In this document: one piece after another, positions 8,968-17,204 of the stretch
Position numbering within the stretch: the first letter of the stretch is position 1
Layout of the letters: every line of letters begins with the position of its first letter
NCBI RefSeq assembly: GCF_000820505.1
Contig: NZ_JWJD01000001.1
Location: 645,923 to 709,922 of the forward strand
Source: Geoalkalibacter ferrihydriticus DSM 17813
GTDB lineage: Bacteria; Desulfobacterota; Desulfuromonadia; Desulfuromonadales; Geoalkalibacteraceae
Direction: 5' to 3'
Length of the DNA: 64,000 nucleotides
Position numbers and translations under genes: made by a program
Notes under the pieces: model-generated
The model's input: the letters and a program-made list of their open reading frames with translations, nothing else
Database searches by the model: none
Told to the model about the DNA's origin: nothing

Positions 8968-9103
8968 GGTAGCAATTCAGCATGTATCGCCGGCCGCGAC
9001 GGCATCGTTTGCGCCCAAAACGCGCGCGTGACTCACGCATTCACCCGGGCATTCAATCGCCGCGGCCTGCGACGTTATCGGGCATTGCCGCGGAATAGTT
9101 ACC
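8968..9103. repeat. 136-bp palindromic repeat, copy 2
   Basis: Begins GGTAGCAATTCAGCATG and ends GGAATAGTTACC. It shares CAGCATG, GGCATCG-TTGCG-C and GAATAGTTAC blocks with 6354-6487 in the same order, with a more diverged interior. Terminal inverted repeats are imperfect. It lies between the GH65 gene and a lipoprotein gene. Confidence 0.55.
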
Positions 9104-9132
9104 GACGAATGAAGAGATGAAAGCACCGGTCT

Positions 9133-9141
9133 TGGTATAAT
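9133..9141 (+). promoter_or_regulatory. extended -10 promoter
   Basis: TG-G-TATAAT (9133-9141) is a perfect extended -10 element, 35 bp before the lipoprotein start at 9176. No good -35 is visible, which is usual for extended -10 promoters. Confidence 0.55.
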
Positions 9142-9175
9142 GGCGGTACCAGGTATCAGGAAACGGAGGTGACTT

Positions 9176-9742
9176 ATGTTGGTTCGCTTTGTTCTAACCA
9201 TGGCTTTGCTGCTGACGGTCAGCGCTTGCGCGCCCCAGCCCGTTGTCGCGCCCGTCGAGGATGCGGCGTTTTCCGCTCACGGCATCACGAAGATTGCGGT
9301 CCAGCCGGTGGTGGTGCGCGACTGGACGCCGCGCGGTTTCTGTGAGCGGGATGTGGAAAATCGCTTGCGCTTCAGTCTTGTACGCGCTCTGGAAGGCAAA
9401 GGCTATGAGGTGACGCGGGTCGCGCGTGAGGCGCCGCGTTATGTTGTTTCGTCGGACCCCCTGGTCGATGAAACGGCGGACAACGTTCTCGCGCAGGTCC
9501 CGTCGGGAGTTGATGCGGTCTTGATGCTGTGGGTCGATCATTACCAGTCTTTTGGCCTGTGTGACGCCGTGCGCCACCCGCGCCTGGAACTTGAAGCGAC
9601 CGCCGTCCTCTATTCCGTGGCGCAGAGAGCTGAAATTTGGCGCAATCGCGCTCTGGTCGGCGACTTCACCAGCAACGACCCGGTTTTGTACGTGACCTAC
9701 GAACTGCCGCGGCGATTGCTGATAACACTGCCGGACCGCTGA
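9176..9742 (+). CDS. hypothetical lipoprotein
   Basis: 188 residues, lipobox VSAC at about residue 18, start ATG 9176 with a strong GGAGGTGA site. The mature protein is small with two Cys outside the lipobox (GFCERD, FGLCDAV). The pattern of a short sheet-rich lipoprotein with GVDAVLMLWVDHYQ resembles DUF799/DUF4136-type envelope lipoproteins, but I cannot assign a family firmly. A single-gene unit: it has its own promoter and is followed by a hairpin. Confidence 0.72.
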   Translation: MLVRFVLTMALLLTVSACAPQPVVAPVEDAAFSAHGITKIAVQPVVVRDWTPRGFCERDVENRLRFSLVRALEGKGYEVTRVAREAPRYVVSSDPLVDETADNVLAQVPSGVDAVLMLWVDHYQSFGLCDAVRHPRLELEATAVLYSVAQRAEIWRNRALVGDFTSNDPVLYVTYELPRRLLITLPDR

Positions 9743-9768
9743 GTGTGGCGCCTCTGGGATCGGACAAA

Positions 9769-9807
9769 GAAAAAGGGGGCTAGCTGCAAACAGCTAACCC
9801 CCTTGTT
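9769..9807 (-). terminator. terminator of the tRNA-Phe gene, likely bidirectional
   Basis: GGGGG-c-TAGCTG / CAGCTA-a-CCCCC hairpin with loop CAAA (9775-9802). On the minus strand it is followed by TTTTTCTTTG, so it ends the tRNA transcript; on the plus strand a weaker TTGTTTCTT follows, which could end the lipoprotein transcript. Confidence 0.8.
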
Positions 9808-9812
9808 TCTTC

Positions 9813-9888
9813 TGGTGCCCAGGGACGGAATCGAACCGCCGACACGTGGATTTTCAGTCCACTGCTCTACCGACTGAGCTACCTGGGC
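9813..9888 (-). tRNA. tRNA-Phe(GAA)
   Basis: 76 nt including an encoded CCA end. Acceptor GCCCAGG pairs with CCUGGGC; D arm AGCTCAGTCGGTAGAGC; anticodon loop CTGAAAA with anticodon GAA; T loop GGTTCGATTCC. No intron and no disruption. The gene stands alone with a terminator just downstream. Confidence 0.97.
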
Positions 9889-10133
9889 AAGTGAGCGTCA
9901 GTATATAACGAAAACGGGCGGACTCTGTCAACAACAAAATTTGCCGCAACGGTCCGGTTATAAGGGTGGATGCCGCTCAGAGGTGGCCGCGGAGTTGCGG
10001 CGGGGGGATCTTTTGGTAAGTTTTAAAAATGCTTCGCTGCATGGCCCAATCGCACGGCAGGGTGTGGCGGTTGAGTGCCGCTGTGAATGTCTGAGCCGCA
10101 ATTACGCGGCAATCGAAAGGAGTGCCCGACAAC

Positions 10134-11549
10134 ATGAGCAAAAAGGATACGCGGCGACTTATTGCAGTTTCCAACCGCCTGCCCATTGTGGTCAAGGAGG
10201 AGGATGGCCGCTGGCAACTGGAAGCCGGTGCCGGCGGCTTGGTGACGGCTTTGTCGCCGGTGCTCAAAGGACACCGTGGCATGTGGATCGGCTGGCCGGG
10301 GTGCGATGAGGCGGCGCCTCTGGACGAGCTGGTGGGGCGCTTTGCCGCCGAGGAAGGCTATGGCCTGGGCACCGTGCCGCTGACCCAGGAGGAAGTCGAA
10401 GAGTATTACGAGGGTTTTTCCAACATGACCCTCTGGCCCTTGTTTCACGATCTGCTCGGTCTCTGCCAGTTCAATCCCCGGCACTGGGAGGCTTATGTCA
10501 AAGTCAACCGCCGCTTTGCAGAGGTTACGGCGACACGGGTCGAGGAAGAGGATCTGATCTGGGTGCAGGACTACCAGTTGATGCTCATGGGGGGACGGTT
10601 ACGCGAACTCGGCGTGAAAAACCCCCTGGCGTTTTTTCTGCACATCCCCTTCCCGTCTCTTGACCTGTTCCGGCGTCTGCCCTGGAAAATGGAGATATTG
10701 CGCGGCCTGCTCGAATTTGACCTGGTAGGTTTTCAAACCCTGCGCGACCGGCGCAACTTTGTCGCCTGCGCCCGGGAATTGCTCCCCGAATTGCGGGCCG
10801 AGGTGCGTCGCCGAACGACTCTGTTGCGCTGGGACGAGCGCGAGATACGCGTCGGCCATTTTCCCATCAGTATTGATTTCAGTGAGTTCAACAATCATGC
10901 GCGCAGCCGCGATGTGGCGGACGCCGCCTGGTATCTGCACGAGCACTACGAAAATCGCCAACTGATTCTGGGCGTCGACCGACTTGATTACACCAAGGGC
11001 ATTCCCGAGAGGCTGTTGGCTTTCGAGCGGGCCCTCGAGCGTTATCCCGAACTGCACGGCAAAATGAATCTGGTGCAGATCGTTGTCCCGAGCCGCACCC
11101 AGGTGCCGGAATATCAGCTTCTCAAAGACCAGCTCGATCAGTTGGCCGGACGCATCAATGCGCGCTTCGGCCAGGCGGGCTGGATTCCTATTCACTATAT
11201 GTTCCGCTCTCTGGATCGGGTGCAGCTGCTGGCCCATTACCGGGCGGCGGAAATCGCTCTGATCACTCCCCTGCGCGATGGCATGAATCTGGTGGCCAAA
11301 GAATATTGCGCCGCCTCGGTGGACAACAACGGCGTGCTGATTCTCAGTGAGTTCGCCGGTGCCGCCGAAGAGCTGGGCAAGGGCGCCGTGCTGGTCAATC
11401 CTTATGATATCGACGGCACCGCCGAGGCCATCCGTCGCGCCTGTACCATGGAGCAAGGTGAGCGGCAGCGCCGCATGCGTATGTTGCGCGCCTCCGTTCA
11501 GCGTAACAATGTGCATCGCTGGGTGGAGTATTTCGTCAATTCGTTGTAG
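10134..11549 (+). CDS. otsA: alpha,alpha-trehalose-phosphate synthase (GT20)
   Basis: 471-residue retaining glycosyltransferase that joins UDP-glucose and glucose-6-phosphate. Motifs in order: [17 protein letters not shown] and WIGWPG at the N-terminus, [34 protein letters not shown] and [14 protein letters not shown]. The start at ATG 10134 (MSKKD) follows AAAGGAG; a GTG at 10122 falls within that site. No phosphatase (otsB) is adjacent or fused, so dephosphorylation must come from elsewhere. Glucosylglycerol-phosphate synthase is a close relative and cannot be fully excluded. Likely role: compatible-solute synthesis, linked to the GH65 gene nearby. Confidence 0.85.
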   Translation: MSKKDTRRLIAVSNRLPIVVKEEDGRWQLEAGAGGLVTALSPVLKGHRGMWIGWPGCDEAAPLDELVGRFAAEEGYGLGTVPLTQEEVEEYYEGFSNMTLWPLFHDLLGLCQFNPRHWEAYVKVNRRFAEVTATRVEEEDLIWVQDYQLMLMGGRLRELGVKNPLAFFLHIPFPSLDLFRRLPWKMEILRGLLEFDLVGFQTLRDRRNFVACARELLPELRAEVRRRTTLLRWDEREIRVGHFPISIDFSEFNNHARSRDVADAAWYLHEHYENRQLILGVDRLDYTKGIPERLLAFERALERYPELHGKMNLVQIVVPSRTQVPEYQLLKDQLDQLAGRINARFGQAGWIPIHYMFRSLDRVQLLAHYRAAEIALITPLRDGMNLVAKEYCAASVDNNGVLILSEFAGAAEELGKGAVLVNPYDIDGTAEAIRRACTMEQGERQRRMRMLRASVQRNNVHRWVEYFVNSL

Positions 11550-11597
11550 GGCCGCGGCACGCTGATGAACCGTTTTCAACCACCTGGATTTTCTCAC

Positions 11598-11627
11598 TTG
11601 CTATTGCTGGGAAAATAGGATTAAAAT
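11598..11627 (+). promoter_or_regulatory. promoter of the DAHP synthase leader
   Basis: TTGCTA (11598-11603), 18 bp spacer, TAAAAT (11622-11627). It is about 30 bp before the leader peptide start and precedes the attenuator. Confidence 0.5.
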
Positions 11628-11658
11628 TCTGGCGTTGTTCTTGACGAGAGGTTTTCAG

Positions 11659-11748
11659 GTGCGTGCTGTCTTTTTCTTCTTTTTTGGCTTTTCCTTTTGG
11701 TACGGCTTTTTTAGGCCGTCTGCCCGGGGGGAAGGTCTATCGGCATAA
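11659..11748 (+). CDS. aromatic leader peptide of the DAHP synthase attenuator
   Basis: A 29-codon reading frame, GTG 11659 to TAA 11748, with GAGAGG eight bases upstream. The peptide runs [29 protein letters not shown]: nine Phe, one Trp and one Tyr in 29 codons. Such a run before an aromatic-pathway gene is the mark of a transcription-attenuation leader: ribosome stalling at Phe codons when charged tRNA-Phe is scarce would prevent the terminator at 11781-11823. Bases GGTCT (11734-11738) and AGACC (11770-11774) can form an alternative stem. No comparable leader is noted upstream of any other gene here. Confidence 0.75.
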   Translation: MRAVFFFFFGFSFWYGFFRPSARGEGLSA

Positions 11749-11780
11749 GCACCCGGCCGAAAGTTCCACAGACCATCAAA

Positions 11781-11823
11781 CCATGGGCAGACTCGCACGG
11801 AGTCGCCCGTGGTTTTTCTTTTT
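11781..11823 (+). terminator. attenuator terminator before aroF
   Basis: Hairpin CCATGGGC-a-GACTC / GAGTC-GCCC-GTGG, loop GCACG, followed by TTTTTCTTTTTC. It lies 33 bp after the leader stop codon and 83 bp before the DAHP synthase start, so it can only act as an attenuator or as an end for the leader RNA. Confidence 0.8.
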
Positions 11824-11905
11824 CTGGAGACAGATCAGGACAGGCCGCCGGGAGACTTCGGGCGGCCTGTCCGCTTTCCAGGCATTTGCCAGAAAGGATC
11901 AGGAC

Positions 11906-12925
11906 ATGATCATCGTCATGAAACAGGGGGCCGGTCGCGAGGCGCTGGCTGAAGTTAAAAAGCGCATTCGCGAACTGGGCTACAAGCCCCATGTCATCCA
12001 TGGCGCCACGCGCGACGTGGTTGGCGCGGTCGGCGACGAGCGCGGCAAAGCTGTACTCCAGGCCCTCGAATCCATGCCGGGGGTTGAGAACGTTGTGCCG
12101 ATTCTCAAACCCTACAAACTGGCCAGCCGCGAAGTGCGCCCCGAACCGAGCAGGGTGGAAATCGCACCGGGGCTGGTGATTGGCGGGGAAAATCTGGTGG
12201 TGATGGCCGGGCCCTGTTCGGTCGAAAGTGAAGAACAGATTCTGGAGACAGCGCGTACGGTCAAGGCCGCCGGTGCCCAGGTGCTGCGCGGCGGCGCCTT
12301 CAAGCCGCGCACCAGCCCTTATTCCTTTCAGGGAATGGAAGAGGAAGGGCTCAAACTGCTCGCCCAGGCGCGCGCGGAAACCGGGTTGCCCATCGTCACC
12401 GAGGTGGTCAATCCGCGCGATGTGGAACTGGTGGCGCGTTATGCCGACATCATGCAGGTCGGGGCGCGCAACGTGCAAAATTTTGCCCTGCTCAAGATGC
12501 TTGGCCAACTGGGCAAGCCGGTGCTGCTCAAGCGCGGCATGGCCAGCACCATCCAGGAATTTCTCATGAGCGCCGAGTACATCCTCTCCGAGGGCAATCA
12601 GCGCGTGATTCTCTGTGAGCGTGGCATCCGTACCTTCGAGACCGCCACGCGCAACACCCTGGACATCTCGGCGGTGCCGGTGCTCAAGGAACAGACGCAT
12701 CTGCCGGTGCTCATCGATCCTTCCCACGCGACCGGGCATGCCTCCCTGGTGCCCTCCATGTGCTACGCAGCGGTCGCGGCGGGCGCCGACGGTCTCATCG
12801 TCGAGGTCCACCCGCACCCCGAAACCGCGGCCAGCGACGGCCCCCAGTCCCTGCGCCCCGAACAGTTCGCCGACATGATGAAAAAGCTCGCTGAATTCGC
12901 AAAAGTGGCGGGAAAGAAGTTGTAA
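11906..12925 (+). CDS. aroF: 3-deoxy-7-phosphoheptulonate (DAHP) synthase
   Basis: First step of aromatic amino acid synthesis: phosphoenolpyruvate plus erythrose-4-phosphate. 339 residues of the KDO8P-like DAHP synthase type (as in Thermotoga and Bacillus): a ferredoxin-like N-terminal regulatory domain (about residues 1-70, [10 protein letters not shown]), then the TIM barrel with [40 protein letters not shown] and [11 protein letters not shown] 11906 has AGGA upstream; the reading frame stays open farther upstream but that part overlaps the leader and hairpin. Regulation: probably attenuation by the leader peptide at 11659, plus possible allosteric control through the N-terminal domain. 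Confidence 0.9.
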   Translation: MIIVMKQGAGREALAEVKKRIRELGYKPHVIHGATRDVVGAVGDERGKAVLQALESMPGVENVVPILKPYKLASREVRPEPSRVEIAPGLVIGGENLVVMAGPCSVESEEQILETARTVKAAGAQVLRGGAFKPRTSPYSFQGMEEEGLKLLAQARAETGLPIVTEVVNPRDVELVARYADIMQVGARNVQNFALLKMLGQLGKPVLLKRGMASTIQEFLMSAEYILSEGNQRVILCERGIRTFETATRNTLDISAVPVLKEQTHLPVLIDPSHATGHASLVPSMCYAAVAAGADGLIVEVHPHPETAASDGPQSLRPEQFADMMKKLAEFAKVAGKKL

Positions 12926-12943
12926 AACCTGTCCTTGGTGCCT

Positions 12944-12996
12944 GGTCCTTTGCCCTTTGCTGAAGAGCCAAGGCAAAGGACAAAGGACAAAGGACC
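12944..12996. repeat. inverted repeat built from an AAAGGAC heptamer
   Basis: GGTCCTTTG (12944-12952) pairs with CAAAGGACC (12988-12996), and CCTTTGC (12954-12960) with GCAAAGG (12973-12979). The right arm is three direct copies of AAAGGAC. There is no T tract. Another AAAGGAC at 13026 forms the ribosome site of the next gene. Confidence 0.55.
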
Positions 12997-13039
12997 GGGC
13001 ATCGGCAAACACAATGACAAATGGCAAAGGACAAAACCG

Positions 13040-13306
13040 ATGTTTTTCATCCCCCTCAATCAACTCGAAAGCGTGGAGTTGGTGGTCCACGCCTTGAAAA
13101 TGGCGGGCGGCACGGCCGACTGCACCACTTGTCCGGCGCACCGTGTGTGCATGAAGCAATGTCTGAGCATTGCCGCCGCCGTGGAGCAGATGATCGCCGC
13201 CGGCACCCTGCCCAGCCTTGATGAAGCAGCAGCGCCGCCGCCCCAAGCGGCCCCCGCCACAAAACCCGAGGAGAAGAAAGCCCCCGGCCTCAAGGTCGTC
13301 AAGTAG
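13040..13306 (+). CDS. small cysteine-containing hypothetical protein
   Basis: 88 residues beginning MFFIPLNQLESVELVVHALK. Four Cys are clustered in DCTTCPAHRVCMKQC (about residues 27-41), which suggests a metal or Fe-S site or redox pair; the C-terminal third is an Ala/Pro/Lys-rich tail. Start ATG 13040 has AAAGGAC eight bases upstream. It lies between aroF and serA but has no known role in amino acid synthesis. I do not recognise the family. Confidence 0.6.
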   Translation: MFFIPLNQLESVELVVHALKMAGGTADCTTCPAHRVCMKQCLSIAAAVEQMIAAGTLPSLDEAAAPPPQAAPATKPEEKKAPGLKVVK

Positions 13307-13327
13307 GGGCGCAGCATGCTGCGCCCC
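13306..13327. terminator. 22-bp perfect palindrome after the small Cys protein
   Basis: A perfect palindrome starting GGGGCGCAGC directly overlaps the last base of the stop codon. It can form a strong hairpin, but no T tract follows; it may stabilise or end the message. Confidence 0.4.
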
Positions 13328-13381
13328 CAGTCCCCTGCCCCGCCTGCCGAGGGACGGGCCTGGGTCGCGCGGTCTACGGCG

Positions 13382-13410
13382 TTGACAGCCCCGCGCAAAG
13401 GGTCTAGAAT
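13382..13410 (+). promoter_or_regulatory. sigma-70 promoter of serA
   Basis: TTGACA (13382-13387), 17-bp spacer, TAGAAT (13405-13410), 75 bp before the serA start. The -35 is a perfect match and the -10 has one mismatch. Confidence 0.75.
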
Positions 13411-13484
13411 TCGGCCTCTGCAAACAAATCCCCAAGGCAGGTTGCGGCGCATTCGCCCGCAGGCGCCGGAAACGAGGGTTGTCC

Positions 13485-15083
13485 ATGAAGGTTCTAATCA
13501 CCGACGAAATTTCCCAGGAAGGCCTGCAGCCGTTGCTCGAAGATCCGCGGATCACCGTGGATGTCAAGCTCGGCCTGCCCGTTCCGGAACTGCATCGGAT
13601 TATCGGCGGCTACGACGCCATCATCACCCGCAGCGGCACCCGCATCGATGCGGCTTTGATCGATCACGCCGAGGGGCTCAAGATTATTGCCCGCGCCGGG
13701 GTCGGCATCGATAACGTCGATGTCGAATATGCCAGCAATAAGGGCATCATTGTCGTGAACGCTCCCTTCGGCAACACCAATTCGGCGGCTGAACACACCC
13801 TGGCATTGCTGCTCACCCTGTGTCGTAACATCACCCTGGCCAATCCCAGTCTCAAGAGCGGCGAGTGGCAGCGCGCCCCCTTTACCGGGCATGAACTTAA
13901 AGGACGCACCCTGGGGATTGTCGGCCTGGGCAAGGTCGGTGGCCGCGTGGCGCTGCGCGGCAGGGCTTTTGAAATGGAGGTTCTGGTCTGCGATCCCTAT
14001 ATCTCGGAAAAGCGCGCGGAGGATTTCGGCGTTAAGCTGGTGCCCCTTGAGGATATCATTCGCTACGCAGACGTCATTTCGGTGCATACGCCCCTCAATG
14101 AAGAAACCCGCGGCATGATCGGTCCGGAGCAGTTCGCCGGGATGAAGGAAGGTGTCATCGTTATCAACTGCGCGCGCGGAGGAATCATCGACGAGGCGGC
14201 CATGCTTGCCGCCCTGGACAGCGGGAAGGTGCTGGGTGCCGGTTTTGATGTGTTCAGCGAGGAGCCTCCCAAGTCGGACCTGGTAAAAAAGCTTATCGCT
14301 CATCCGCGCATGGTGGTCACGCCGCATCTGGGCGCCAACACCTTCGAGGCGCAGCGAAATGTTGCTGTCGATGTCAGCCGCGAACTGGTCAATTACCTCG
14401 ACGGGCACCCCATGGAAAATGCCGTCAACATTCCACGCTTCGATCCCGACCTCATGGACCATATGCGCCCTTTCATGGGGCTGGTCAGTCAGATGGGCGA
14501 ATTTCTCTCGCAACTCGCTCCGGCCAATCCCGACAAGATCATTTTCACCTACAACGGCAAGATCGCCCGCTACGACTGCGCACCCTTGACCGTCTGCGGG
14601 CTCGCTGCTCTACTTAATCGCCAGACCGAGGTCGAGGTCAACATGGTCAACGCGCGCCTGGTGGCGCGCACCATGGGGATTGCCGTCGAGGAGGTGCGCA
14701 CCACGGAAACCGAATCCTTCTCCAATCTCGTTACCCTCGACATTCACACACCCGAGGGTAAGCGCACCATTTCGGGAACCCTTTTCGAGGGCAAGGTCAA
14801 GATCGTGAAGATGCGTGACTTCCACACCGACTTCAGCCCCGAACCGCACATGTTGGTCATCAGCTACGTCGATCGCCCCGGACTCATCGGAAAAATCGGC
14901 ACAATCCTCGGCGAAGAAGGGGTCAACATCGGCAATATGAACCTCGGGCGGCGCGCCAAGGCCGGCGAGGCCATGGTGGTCTTTTCCATCGACTCGCCCG
15001 CCAGTGAAGAGGTGGTGGCGCGCCTTGTCCAGGCAACGGAGTCGAGCTTCCTCAAGCAGGTGCACATGTCTTCGATCACTTGA
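13485..15083 (+). CDS. serA: D-3-phosphoglycerate dehydrogenase
   Basis: First enzyme of serine synthesis, 532 residues, the long type found in Bacillus, mycobacteria and Desulfuromonadia. Domains: substrate and NAD-binding domains (nucleotide loop GLGKVGG about residues 148-154; INCARGG; catalytic His in TPHLGANT), an intervening domain of about 130 residues, and a C-terminal ACT domain (MLVISYVDRPGLIGKIG) that usually binds serine. Start ATG 13485 lies six bases after GAGGG; a TTG at 13479 is inside the site spacing. It has its own promoter and terminator. Confidence 0.93.
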   Translation: MKVLITDEISQEGLQPLLEDPRITVDVKLGLPVPELHRIIGGYDAIITRSGTRIDAALIDHAEGLKIIARAGVGIDNVDVEYASNKGIIVVNAPFGNTNSAAEHTLALLLTLCRNITLANPSLKSGEWQRAPFTGHELKGRTLGIVGLGKVGGRVALRGRAFEMEVLVCDPYISEKRAEDFGVKLVPLEDIIRYADVISVHTPLNEETRGMIGPEQFAGMKEGVIVINCARGGIIDEAAMLAALDSGKVLGAGFDVFSEEPPKSDLVKKLIAHPRMVVTPHLGANTFEAQRNVAVDVSRELVNYLDGHPMENAVNIPRFDPDLMDHMRPFMGLVSQMGEFLSQLAPANPDKIIFTYNGKIARYDCAPLTVCGLAALLNRQTEVEVNMVNARLVARTMGIAVEEVRTTETESFSNLVTLDIHTPEGKRTISGTLFEGKVKIVKMRDFHTDFSPEPHMLVISYVDRPGLIGKIGTILGEEGVNIGNMNLGRRAKAGEAMVVFSIDSPASEEVVARLVQATESSFLKQVHMSSIT

Positions 15084-15109
15084 ATTGCAGGTTTTTTAAC
15101 AGCACCAGT

Positions 15110-15155
15110 GCAAAAGAGGGGCGGTTTCCTGGGGGGCCGCTCCTTTTGCTGTTTT
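15110..15155 (+). terminator. rho-independent terminator of serA
   Basis: GCAAAAGAGGGGCGG pairs with CCGCTCCTTTTGC across a short loop; followed by TGTTTT. 27 bp after the serA stop. Confidence 0.75.
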
Positions 15156-15220
15156 GGAGCTGGGATAAAATTTAGTCAGGTAAGAAAATGTCGGCAAAAT
15201 TAAGGGAAAATGCCCCGAAC

Positions 15221-15251
15221 AATTTTACCCTTAGTAAAATTTTTCTTGACA
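15221..15251. promoter_or_regulatory. operator-like inverted repeat and -35 before the carboxylase
   Basis: A perfect 8-bp inverted repeat AATTTTAC-CCTTA-GTAAAATT (15221-15241) lies just upstream of TTGACA (15246-15251) in an AT-rich stretch. A clear -10 is not seen 17 bp farther on. The half-site ACAATTTTACC recurs as ACAATTTTTACC inside the promoter of the XRE-cupin regulator at 23748, so the regulator may act at both sites. Confidence 0.45.
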
Positions 15252-15420
15252 ATTCCTTGATATTTTTGTTTCGTTAGGGCTTCTGAGAAACATTGTTTTA
15301 AGTATACGCCAATGCTTTTCGCCTGCCGCGCCATTTGCTTCCGGTCGGCACGGCCGAACCGCAGGATGCGGCTGCAATCCGTCGCCAGTTTCGAAATCAA
15401 TTCTTCAGAGGGATGCCGAA

Positions 15421-17145
15421 ATGTCCAAAAAAGCCGTTAAGCCGTCACTGCAGAACCCCTTCGATCCGCCCGAAAAAGTTGAATTCATGATTCCCGGAGA
15501 AATCTCGCGCGAAGCCGGCCCCTATGAGGAGGCGATGCAGGCGGGCCACGAGTTGATTCAGCGTCCCATCAAGTCGGTTCAGGTCGGACAGATCGAAAAA
15601 CAGCACTTTAAAAAACGCATGACGGTCTGGGAGCGCCTGCGCGTTCTGACCGAAGCGCAGCCCAATATTCTGTTCCAGAACTGGGGCAAGAACCTTGACG
15701 GCGCCTCGCTGGTCACCGGCATTCTCACCATTGACGGTCGCGACGTGGCCGTTTACGGCCATGATTTCACCGTGCGTGCGGGGTCTATCGATGCCACCAA
15801 CGGCCAGAAACTCGCGCGCCTCATGTACATGGCCGGGGAAAAGGGCATCCCGCTCATTGGTATGAACGACAGCGCCGGCGCTTTCGTGCCGGCCGGGGTC
15901 GGCGGCCTCGACGGCTATGCCGAGGCCTTCACCGCCCTGCGCAAGATCAGCGGCGTGGTGCCAAGCATCATGTGCATGTTCGGTTTCAACGCCGGCGGCG
16001 GCAGCTACCTGCCCCGCCAGGGCAGTTTCGTCATTCAGCCGACCGACACCTTCTTCGGCCTGACCGGCCCGGGGGTGGTCAAATCGGTGCTCGGCGAGGA
16101 CATCACACCGGAAGAACTTGGTGGTCCCAAGGTCCACGGCCAGTCAGGTGTTGCCGATCTCACCGTTGGCGACGAAGTGGCCGCCTTGCGCACAGTGTTG
16201 CGCCTGCACAGTTATCTGCCCGACAACAACAGCGTGATGGCACCCTACCAGGAGACCAGTGATCCCCTTGAGCGCAAGACCTGGGAGATCAACACTCTGC
16301 TCAAAAAAGCCTTCAACTCACCTACAGGTTTCAACACGCCCTTCGACGTCTCCATCATCATTCAGCAGGTGTGCGATCACGGCGACTATTTCGAGATTCA
16401 GCCCGAGCGCGCCCGTGAGGTTGTCACCGCCTTCGGCCGCCTCGGCGGCCACGTGGTGGGCTTCGTCGCCAACAACTCGGCGGTGGCCTCCGGCCAGATC
16501 GATTGCGATTCGGCGCTCAAGATCTCGCGCTTCGTACGTTTCTGCAACATCTACAACATTCCGCTGATCTTCATGGAGGACACCACCGGCTTTCTCCCTG
16601 GACGCGAGCAGGAGGCGCGCGGTATCGTGCAGGCGGGCCGCTCCATGCTCGACTCCATCGTCGACGTGCGCACCCCGCGTATCCTGCTGATCCTGCGCAA
16701 CGCCTTCGGCGGCGCCTATGCCTCATATAACAACTATCCGACCGGCGCCGACCTGGTGTTGGCCCTGCCCACCACGCGCCTGGCGGTCATGGGTCCGGCG
16801 GGCAAGGAATTTGTCTACAAGGATGAACTGCGCAAGATCCGCAGTGCGGTGCCCGGCATGATCAAGGCCGCAACCCAGGAGCGAGTGGCGGCCGGCATGA
16901 ACGGCGACGAGGCTAAGAAGGATGCGGAAAAAGCCGCCGCCGACTGGCTCAAGGCGCAGGAGGCCGCCCTCAATCAGCGCTACGAAAAGGAGCTGATGAA
17001 TCCCCGCGAGGGTCTGGCTCTGGGCTCCATCTCCTCCATCGTCATGCCCACCGACCTGCGCAAGGTGCTGGGCGAGAACCTGGCCTTTTTCCTGCGCCAC
17101 TACAAGCCCTCGCCCATGGGCGGCGTACAGCGCGAGTTCCATTGA
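15421..17145 (+). CDS. acyl-CoA carboxylase, carboxyltransferase subunit
   Basis: 574 residues of the acyl-CoA carboxylase beta family (propionyl-CoA/methylcrotonyl-CoA/glutaconyl-CoA type). Crotonase-fold motifs: [39 protein letters not shown] (first oxyanion region), [20 protein letters not shown] and, in the second half, [34 protein letters not shown] and [14 protein letters not shown]. It transfers carboxyl from biotin to an acyl-CoA; the acyl group cannot be fixed from sequence. It stands 59 bp before the biotin carboxylase gene and the two clearly form one enzyme. With methylmalonyl-CoA mutase nearby, propionyl-CoA is plausible. Confidence 0.82.
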   Translation: MSKKAVKPSLQNPFDPPEKVEFMIPGEISREAGPYEEAMQAGHELIQRPIKSVQVGQIEKQHFKKRMTVWERLRVLTEAQPNILFQNWGKNLDGASLVTGILTIDGRDVAVYGHDFTVRAGSIDATNGQKLARLMYMAGEKGIPLIGMNDSAGAFVPAGVGGLDGYAEAFTALRKISGVVPSIMCMFGFNAGGGSYLPRQGSFVIQPTDTFFGLTGPGVVKSVLGEDITPEELGGPKVHGQSGVADLTVGDEVAALRTVLRLHSYLPDNNSVMAPYQETSDPLERKTWEINTLLKKAFNSPTGFNTPFDVSIIIQQVCDHGDYFEIQPERAREVVTAFGRLGGHVVGFVANNSAVASGQIDCDSALKISRFVRFCNIYNIPLIFMEDTTGFLPGREQEARGIVQAGRSMLDSIVDVRTPRILLILRNAFGGAYASYNNYPTGADLVLALPTTRLAVMGPAGKEFVYKDELRKIRSAVPGMIKAATQERVAAGMNGDEAKKDAEKAAADWLKAQEAALNQRYEKELMNPREGLALGSISSIVMPTDLRKVLGENLAFFLRHYKPSPMGGVQREFH

Positions 17146-17204
17146 TAAGCCGGCCCGAATCCTGAATTTCTGAACTTAAATGATCAGATTGGAGATAGAG
17201 ACTC

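Noticed and set aside
11711-13567. 618-codon minus-strand frame over aroF and the small Cys gene
   Set aside because: Runs antisense across two supported genes, the attenuator and a hairpin; codon content is that of a shadow frame.
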